This document shows, in pieces, positions 57,722 through 64,000 of a stretch of DNA of 64,000 nt (position 1 is the first letter of the stretch; the number at the start of each line of letters is the position of its first letter). The notes beneath the pieces are model-generated. The model was not told the origin of the DNA. It ran no database searches and worked only from the letters and a program-made list of their open reading frames with translations. Source of the stretch: Massospora cicadina (Eukaryota; Entomophthoromycota; Entomophthoromycetes; Entomophthorales; Entomophthoraceae); the NCBI GenBank assembly GCA_022478985.1, contig JAKSZP010000186.1:89117-153116 (forward strand), written 5' to 3'. A program made the translations under genes and the position numbers.

Positions 57722-58308
57722 GTTGTCCCTTAGAAAGATGGAAAACTCCAATTTTGCGTTGACTGTATTCCACTGTACTAAGTAACTAAGAAAACCGTGT
57801 ACCCAATGCCGCTTATTGCAGTTGCTTTGATGCCCTAGGTTACTCACAATATTTTACTAACACTAACTTGTTCTCTGCACTACCAACTGGCAATGGCGGA
57901 AAAATAATTCTTAAAACAGCATTTGGTCACAAAATTGGACAATTCAAGTACATTTAAATTCCCTTTGGCCTCACCAGAGCTCCTAGAACATACATAAAGG
58001 TTATATAACTGAATTATATCATGGATTAACAAATTTGATGTATAGAATTCACCCCTGATGACATGACCATCTTATAATATTTTCATCAAGACTTCCAGGA
58101 CCTAAGAGAGGTACTTTGGCATATTTACGAAAACCTCACAGAAAATGAGCCAAAATAATTATTTTCATAAAATGAGTTGAAACTGCTAAGACACATCATC
58201 TTCCCAGAAGGAAAGCGTACAGAACCCTCTATGGTGGAAGAAATTTCCACGTAGATGGTCCCAAACATTTCTGCCAAACTCCTTAGTTCTCTGAAAACCA
58301 TTAACGAA
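57722..58308 (+). pseudogene. Element E reverse transcriptase, C-terminal part
   Basis: It starts KDGKLQFCVD, the block that should follow the I-P-V-L-V at 24373. A block matching P-Y-P-L-P, degenerate core motifs and an F-G-L-T-R-A-P block follow. The last part reads HIIFPEGKRTEPSMVEEIS and SLKTINEF. The YxDD region (near 58020) is lost. Retroposon Q interrupts at 58309. Confidence 0.75.
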
Positions 58309-60166
58309 TTTTTAGTACTAGTGGGGACCAACACAAGAGAGGGCGGCCACACCATTTTATTTGTAAGTGAAAATCAGATAAAAAAATTAAAAACACAATC
58401 CGCGCCTTGTAGGCTAGCCTAAGCAGCCATTTCAGATGGGAAGGGAAGTTGAGGGATAAACATCTGACGCAGATCTGAGGGCATGCATAAGATTGAACAA
58501 AATGGGAGTGGGAGCATTAGCTGAATAGGGAAGAAGTGCAATAACTTCATGTTTTAGCAATAAGGTCTGCGGTGTGCAGCGCCTTGAAGTAATGGTTGAT
58601 CTGAAATTTGTCAACATTTATCAGCTCCAGTGTACACATAAAACTTATTAAATATCAATTCACTTAGTAGTTGTGTCAGATAAAGATAGTTTGCCCGTGT
58701 CAATGCATGAGCAGCCTGTGGAAATTGTGAGCTCCTTTATTTTTCCTGGCCTCCTCAGGAAAGTTGGCAATGAGACTTGGACTGGTAATACCATTGCTGA
58801 TCCGCTTCATGGCCACGTGGAGGGATTGTCAGAGCTGTGTGTTGGTGGTGGCAGCGGCTTCTTTTATGGCAAGTTGATGATAGGTCTTTTAAACTTGGAA
58901 GCCCTTACAAGGGCTGAAGCAGTGCTGAGGATTGAACTTTATACTCTGAAAATTCATCCCAATTATATTAGGGATTTACATGGAGTATTTGATCGTCCTT
59001 GGTCACCCAATTGAGAGATTTGAATGGTTTTGAGATGGAAAAAGTGGGCTACAATGAAAACTGGTGGTGAAATAAGGAGCAATTGGTCCTTAAACTGCTG
59101 GTAAAGTCATCTTGACTAGCATGAGCAGCAATCTGCTCTGGTTCTGTTTGAGAAGACTGTGTTTATTGTTGGCGCTGTAGGAACAGCGTCAACGCCGGTT
59201 GAGGGAGGGGAAAGGGAGTATTGAGACCCATTTAAAAAATTCTACCAGATTGGCAGTGGGCCAACGCTTGAGGGAAGTGAGGCAAAGGCTGCAGCAGTGG
59301 CAAGAGAAGTACACTTGAGCTTTGAGTGGTCTAACCCAAAGCATAAGGTGTAGAGGTTGCAGCTGTCATCAACGTGGTCCCAGAAAGAGGTTAAGGGGGC
59401 AGAAAAGATCAAGTTGTGGGAGGGAATGGCAAGGTGATTGTACTAATGGAAGGGGAAAGTTATTGCATTTGACCAGGACCTTTAAGATGGCTGTCTCCAT
59501 CAGTTTCACAAAGTGGAGAACAGGATTAGTGATGTAAATGACCAAGCCATTGAGGAGCTTCTGATAAAGTTGTTCTGGTGAAAGATGGTTGTGCAACCTG
59601 GCAGACTGAACTGCCAGAGTAGAGTCTTCTGACAACTGAGTGCGAGACATAGGGACTAATGTATATCTTGAAATAAGTGGAATCATTGCCACGACCATGG
59701 CCTGGAATTAACTAGAAAATACTAAACAGAAGTACACCTTGAAGGGCTGAAATCTATTAAACAGCAGAGTTATACACAATATGGGACATCTTGATGATAA
59801 TTGCACTTATTTAGGGGAAGAGGCTCCCATAATTGACATAAAAGCTTAAGTGCAGGTTGCTCTAGGGGAGCACCAAGGGCTTCTAAGAACCTCCTGGAAG
59901 CGCTTAATATGGTGGGATAACTTCTGCTGGAGACCAAAGTGACTGGAGGGATAAGGGGGGCTTACAAAGCAAACACAGAAATGCTTCAACATTAGCCAAA
60001 AAATGAACAAAGGCAATGCACCACCACCACATGCAGGAGCACCAGGCGTCAAGCTTGAAAAGTTTAGTGAATCAGATGGCATATGGCATAGGATGTTGTA
60101 TCAAACTCACAAATTCAAAATTGGTCCATACTGCGATAAAAATAGATATTCAGAACCATCAACAAC
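58296..60166 (-). mobile_element. Retroposon Q, 1845 bp, with duplications
   Basis: The core 58309-60153 is flanked by AACCATTAACGAA (58296-58308) and AACCATCAACAAC (60154-60166), 10 of 13 matching. Element E coding continues across it. On the minus strand it ends CCCCACTAGTACTAAAAA, close to the cores of the three micro-insertions (CCATCTAGTACTAAAA). Open frames of 110-113 codons exist (58673-59014 plus, 59369-59698 minus) without recognisable domains. It may be a 5'-truncated LINE, a large SINE-like element or a retrocopy. Confidence 0.65.
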
Positions 60167-60700
60167 TAAGCCTTTATACAAACTTCAGCAAGGTAGCCTC
60201 CCCACTGATTTACTTTTACAAGAAGTAAACCCTTTGGAATTTGCCAACATAGCCCACAAGAGTTTTTCCAGCCTTATTAATACATTGATCCAAGTTCCTG
60301 TCCCAATCTCCCACAACTTTATAACAATTCTATGTTACATGGATGCTAACAAGTCATTCATTGGGTGCGGTGCTCATCCATTTATGGGAAAATAAGTCCC
60401 TTTTTTGGGTTCATCTCCAATAAATTTTCTTTAGAATAAAACAACTACTTGACTTATGAGAGAGAAATCCTGGTTGTATTGTTCACTGTTAGGAAATTCT
60501 GGTACGGCCTACTGGACCATTGGGTCACCATATTCACAGATAATTTGGCAGTGAGCTTTCTTTTGAACAATGCAATCACAAACAGATGCTGAGTACTTTG
60601 GCGGTATGAATTAATGGAGTTTGATTTGAAGGTTTGCACCTTTTTAACATCAAACATGGTGGCAGATGGTTATCACTTGTAAAAAACAACCTCTCGGGGC
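60154..60700 (+). pseudogene. Element E RNase H
   Basis: The connection part reads LYTNFSKVASPLIYFYKK. RNase H follows: CYMDANKSFIGCGAHPF (T-D-A-S-x-x-G-x-G-A block, with D kept), YLTYEREILVVLFTVRKFW, and FTDNLAVSFLLNNAITNRC. It ends MVADGYHL. Only a few disruptions are present. Confidence 0.88.
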
Positions 60701-60829
60701 TAGCAACCTTTTATATGGTGAGACTGATCTCAAGAATGAGCTACTGCAAATACAGAAGTTTCTAGAAAAATTTGAAGTGCCAAGTGATGTCCAGGATAAA
60801 CATTTTTTTCACATAATACATTTTTTTTC

Positions 60830-61790
60830 TAATCATTGAAAATCACTTTTAATGTATGCACCAAAGGATCAGTTTCCCAGGTTTACAAGGAATCAAGTCA
60901 TACCACGGATGAAAGAAGCACACAATGACTCTTTACATTTTATAGCCCAAGCCACATGGATGTGACTCTTCGCAGTATACTGGAGGCCAAATAGCTTACC
61001 AATGTCAATAATTTTGTAGAAACATGCCACGCTTTCCAATTTTTGGCAATTCACAAGGCGACCAAACCCCATGAAACCTATAGCAACACCCAAATTATAG
61101 AATGTGTGTCCTCAACTTCATGTTACCCCTAAGAGCTGCAACTGATGGGTTGAAGTATAACCTGTAGCTATAAAATATTTAAGCTGTTAGTCCATTTCCA
61201 AGGAAGAACCATGATTGGACACATTCACCACATCTTAGTTTTTATAAGAGGAAATCTTTACCATCTACAAAAAACTTTCCTTATTTTTACTGACCAGAGA
61301 TCTTATCTCATAATAATTAGCTTAAGGGAATTATGGCCCAAGTATGCACTTGGCACTCCATGTTAACAGCGTACAATCCTAAGTCTAACAGTTTGACTAA
61401 TGGATGATTGAAACCCTAATGAACGCCTAGAACAATATAATTAATTTAACATGAAAGATGCTTGAATTCCTACCTTAATATTCTATGGACATATCAAACT
61501 AAGATACACAGTTCTACCAATCCTAAACCATAAGAATTACTAGTTTGAGTAAAGTTCCAGATAATATCCTTAGTCTAAGCAGATCAACAATTAGTTTCTG
61601 CTAATTTTCCAACTTGAGAAATCTAACTATGAGAAGCTGGTATGGGATCATGCTCATCATATGAAACCAATAATGACAATCATTTCATATCGAAAAAAAG
61701 TCTTTACAGCGGGTGATCTTTTTCTCCTATATCAGAATGAACTCATGAACTCTCAATCTAAGAATACATCATCAGTCCAAAGGGCCATTT
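60830..61790 (+). pseudogene. Element E integrase
   Basis: It has a degenerate zinc region, then a core recognised by FTDQRSYLII near 61290 (second aspartate kept) and TAYNPKSNSLTNG near 61365-61400, the 'Y-H-P-x-T-D-G' block. FTAGDLFLLYQNELMNS near 61710 is the start of the C-terminal domain (G-D-L-V-L-L). It leads to the 3' LTR. Confidence 0.75.
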
Positions 61791-61911
61791 TGGGTTACTA
61801 AATTACTGCCTTAATAATCTACAAATTAGAGACCCTCATAGGAGTGCACCATCATTTAACCACCAATTAAAAATGTCTCAAAATATACCAATACAAAGAT
61901 GAATAGAGGAA

Positions 61912-62213
61912 TGTAAGAAATTTAATAATTTGCCAACATTTGACAAATCATTAATTTATCCATTTGAGAATTATTAATCTTATCCTGAGTTCCGCCAATG
62001 AGCCTCTAATTTCAAGGCCTTGAAAATCCTAGAAATAGTTATAAAACCCCCATGTAAGTTTCCAATAAAGTGATAAGTTATATATTTCAAACTATGATTA
62101 ATGTTTCTTTTTTTCTAGATGATAAAAATCCTTTCCTTGAGCATTTTGTAATGCTTTCTATTGCCTTCTGCCAAATTTTAAAATGACTACTCCTTTTCCC
62201 ACCTTGCCTAACA
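61912..62213 (+). repeat. 3' LTR of element E
   Basis: It starts TGTAAGAAATTTAAT after AGAGGAA and aligns with 22239-22601 (CCAACATTTGACAAATCAT, TTATCCTGAGTT, CCAATAAAGTGATA). The end near CCTAACA is less certain. Confidence 0.7.
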
Positions 62214-62965
62214 ACCTGTGCATTGAGATGATTAGGCTCTTATGCAGAGAAAACCATCAGCTAGGCTGCCAAAATGACTCATTTTACTCTAGCTAAGTCA
62301 TCTATACTGCTACCCCTTTTCGAAATTTTTCTTCATTTTATACTTCAACATCCTGAAAAACCCTTCATTTAGAAGTTCCTGGTAATAAAAATGATTTTAC
62401 TGTTAAACTTAATATTCTTCCCACCAAATCTGGCTCGCCCTTAAAATTCTAAGATTTCCTTTTCAATTTTTATTACATGTGCTGGTCAAATGCTGCTACT
62501 GCAGATGGTTTGCATCTCTATTGAAAAATTTTTAAAATGATTTTTTGCTTAATTGAGCAGCCAATCATGGCATGTCCCATTACCTTAAAACCTAAGATTC
62601 TCATGACACAATTGAAATTGGACCCTCCCATTCAACGCACTAATTAAAAATGCGCAACACAAGAAGAGGATGCATTACTTAAGAACAGTGTGGTAACCCC
62701 CAGAGCTCATTACCTTATAAACCCAAGCCTCACTTGTGTGGGCATTAAACTATTTTGCTCATTATTCTACTTTTCTTTTAAAATTATAGACTTCTCTACT
62801 TTGATCTTAGAAAGTTTACCACTTTTGAAAAGCATTTGGTAAATTATGGTGTTCATTAAGGCTAAATGCACCAGTTTGAATTGCTTACCCCTTGCAAATA
62901 GAGGCTTAGAGGATTTATAAAAGTTGCTTGGCGCCACATGTGTTTGGCGTGAACTGTGTAGCGCC
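62214..62965. other. Unassigned stretch, LTR-like
   Basis: No coding motif is found. A TATA-like CCTTATAAACCC near 62711 and AT-rich sequence after it suggest part of an LTR, but no partner copy lies in the window. Confidence 0.35.
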
Positions 62966-63433
62966 TGTCAGGACTCAAGATTATGAGCGAGTTGAGATCC
63001 CTTTTCTGAATCAAGCCTTAATAAGCCATCTCTTGAACCATCACAAATGAACCCTGTCCCTGAAGGCACCAATGAGAGCTTCGATCTAGAGGCATCACAT
63101 GCACAAAATTTGATGGAATGCCTTCAGGAATTTCTTTCCACTTCCCCAAACCTTGAGAGGGGTGTGACATCCACCAACCAACAAGGAGTTGCGCTAAAAA
63201 ACAATGAGGGCTTCAATTAGGCGTCTGATCTGGAAGACTGCATAAGATCCTGATCATACAGGGCACGAAGGTCCCCTAGGCACCACGTCACCACACAATT
63301 TTAATTAAGGACGCTTTTTAACTCAATAAAGTAGTCTTTTTTCGCCCCATCTTTTCATTTTATCAGCCTCTCCGCTAGTTATAGCTTTGAGCTTAGTTAT
63401 ATAACATTGTCTACAGCCAAGAGAATTTTTACA
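62966..63433 (+). repeat. 5' LTR of a second G-family element
   Basis: It begins TGTCAGGACTCAAG and aligns over its length with the G LTRs (reverse complement of 1-371 and 14730-15200). One clear shared block is TTAACTCAATAAAGTA near 63317. It ends TTTTTACA. Primer site TGGTGCTCACTACAGGGG at 63443-63460. Confidence 0.8.
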
Positions 63434-64000
63434 CCAAGAAAAGTGGTGCTCACTACAGGGGGTTTGTCTGTCAAAGTAAAAACGTCTATTATGAAAATGG
63501 AAAGTATATATCACAGCTAGTGATATAATTCCTAGAAATAACTGCCCCTCCAAAGCCAAGTCTAAAAAGCCTTGGGGCAAAGACCAGAACCCTAAGGGTC
63601 ACTGATGACCTTTCTAACGTCATTGAAAAATGGGTTTTTCTTTGCCAGCTAGGGCTGAGGAAAATGGCCCATCTGAAGCGAAAAACCAGGCGTTAATTGA
63701 ACCTAGAACCCTGAAATTACGAGATATGAGGTTATGGAACCTGGCCAAATTCAAAAAATCTGATTGTGTTGAAGAATGACGAATTTGTGGCTCATATCAG
63801 ATTTCAATAACCATTTGGATTCTCCATTAACCAACCTCCTATAAATCAAGTCTTAAGCTGAGAAAGGCTTTGCTTTTCTCAGATACATTGATCATTTTAA
63901 TAAAGTTTAGGATTTTGGCCACGTTTCCTGTATTTTGGTTTTTACAATAAAAATACACCTCTATGAAGCTCTGAGATGGTTGGAGTCCGTTTTCCACTCT
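63434..64000 (+). mobile_element. Start of second G-family element interior
   Basis: After the primer site, AAACGTCTATTATGAAAATGG matches the same place in element G (AAACGTCTATCATGAAAATAG, minus strand near 14670). Gag would start here but carries stops. From about 63830 a TATA-like TCCTATAAATC and AATAAAG suggest another LTR inserted. The window ends inside it. Confidence 0.6.

Larger units (their letters stand above)
22239..62213 (+). mobile_element. Ty3/gypsy element E (decayed, split)
   Basis: The 5' LTR is 22239-22601 and the 3' LTR 61912-62213. Gag with a degenerate zinc knuckle and the first part of reverse transcriptase lie at 22700-24373. Element K (24374-57721) then interrupts. 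The reverse transcriptase resumes in matching order at 57722, is interrupted again by retroposon Q, and RNase H and integrase follow to 61911. The claim that both halves are one element rests on K's two LTR ends falling exactly between consecutive blocks of the same domain. Flanking duplications of E itself are not clear. Confidence 0.7.

Noticed and set aside
58250..58275. Reverse-complement TGGGACCATCT as another micro-insertion
   Set aside because: It lies in continuous element E coding, has no A run next to it and no flanking direct repeats.
58305..58330. Treating the plus-strand TTTAGTACTAGTGGGGACC as reverse transcriptase coding
   Set aside because: Gypsy coding stops at the duplication ending 58308 and resumes at 60154; this is the 3' end of retroposon Q.
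62930..62952. TTGGCGCCACATG as a primer binding site of a separate element
   Set aside because: The G-family LTR starts only 30 bases later (62966) and has its own primer site at 63443; no LTR end fits at 62930.
1..64000. CRISPR arrays, bacterial promoters, ribosome binding sites and operons
   Set aside because: Nothing of the kind is present; the content is eukaryotic retroelements.

Overview
This 64 kb is eukaryotic, repeat-only DNA. I find no bacterial operon, no rRNA and no convincing host gene. It consists of decayed retroelements inserted into one another: Ty3/gypsy LTR retrotransposons on both strands, solo LTRs, a non-LTR (LINE) element, a tRNA-derived SINE, and very short retroposed fragments. 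The LINE reverse transcriptase style, the chromodomain and non-chromodomain Ty3 families, and stop codons that look like C-to-T/G-to-A decay fit a repeat-rich fungal genome. My best guess is a basidiomycete; this is inference, not proof.

Layout. (1) 1-15200: element G, minus strand, 3' LTR cut by the window start and 5' LTR at 14730-15200. Its integrase is split by element H (plus strand, 887-9176), whose own 5' LTR carries a GC-rich solo LTR (912-1653), and by a second solo LTR (9293-9872) containing a 58-bp perfect palindrome. (2) 15206-16960: AT-rich with no recognised content except one weak exon candidate. (3) about 16979-20910: a minus-strand LINE. (4) 21300-22240: a SINE and two micro-insertions, all with target-site duplications. 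(5) 22239-62213: element E, plus strand. Its reverse transcriptase is interrupted by element K (minus, 24374-57721). K's 3' LTR holds element A (26236-34119, the best preserved copy, with a 5-bp duplication) and insert P (24646-26086). K's body, between RNase H and integrase, holds chromodomain element C (about 37572-52494, tandem LTR arrangement). C's protease holds element D (40763-47730), and D holds a solo LTR (44467-45328) and a micro-insertion (47596-47619). E also carries a 1.85-kb retroposon, Q (58309-60153). (6) 62966-64000: start of a second G-family element, plus strand.

Each gypsy element follows LTR, primer binding site, gag, protease, (dUTPase-like), reverse transcriptase, RNase H, integrase, LTR. 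None can be active: all have stops and frameshifts, and many have lost catalytic residues. The most interesting points are a family of 19-24-bp retroposed micro-insertions that share a 3' end with Q, and a recurring dUTPase-like domain between protease and reverse transcriptase in five different elements. All coordinates and homologies were read by eye; no database search was run.
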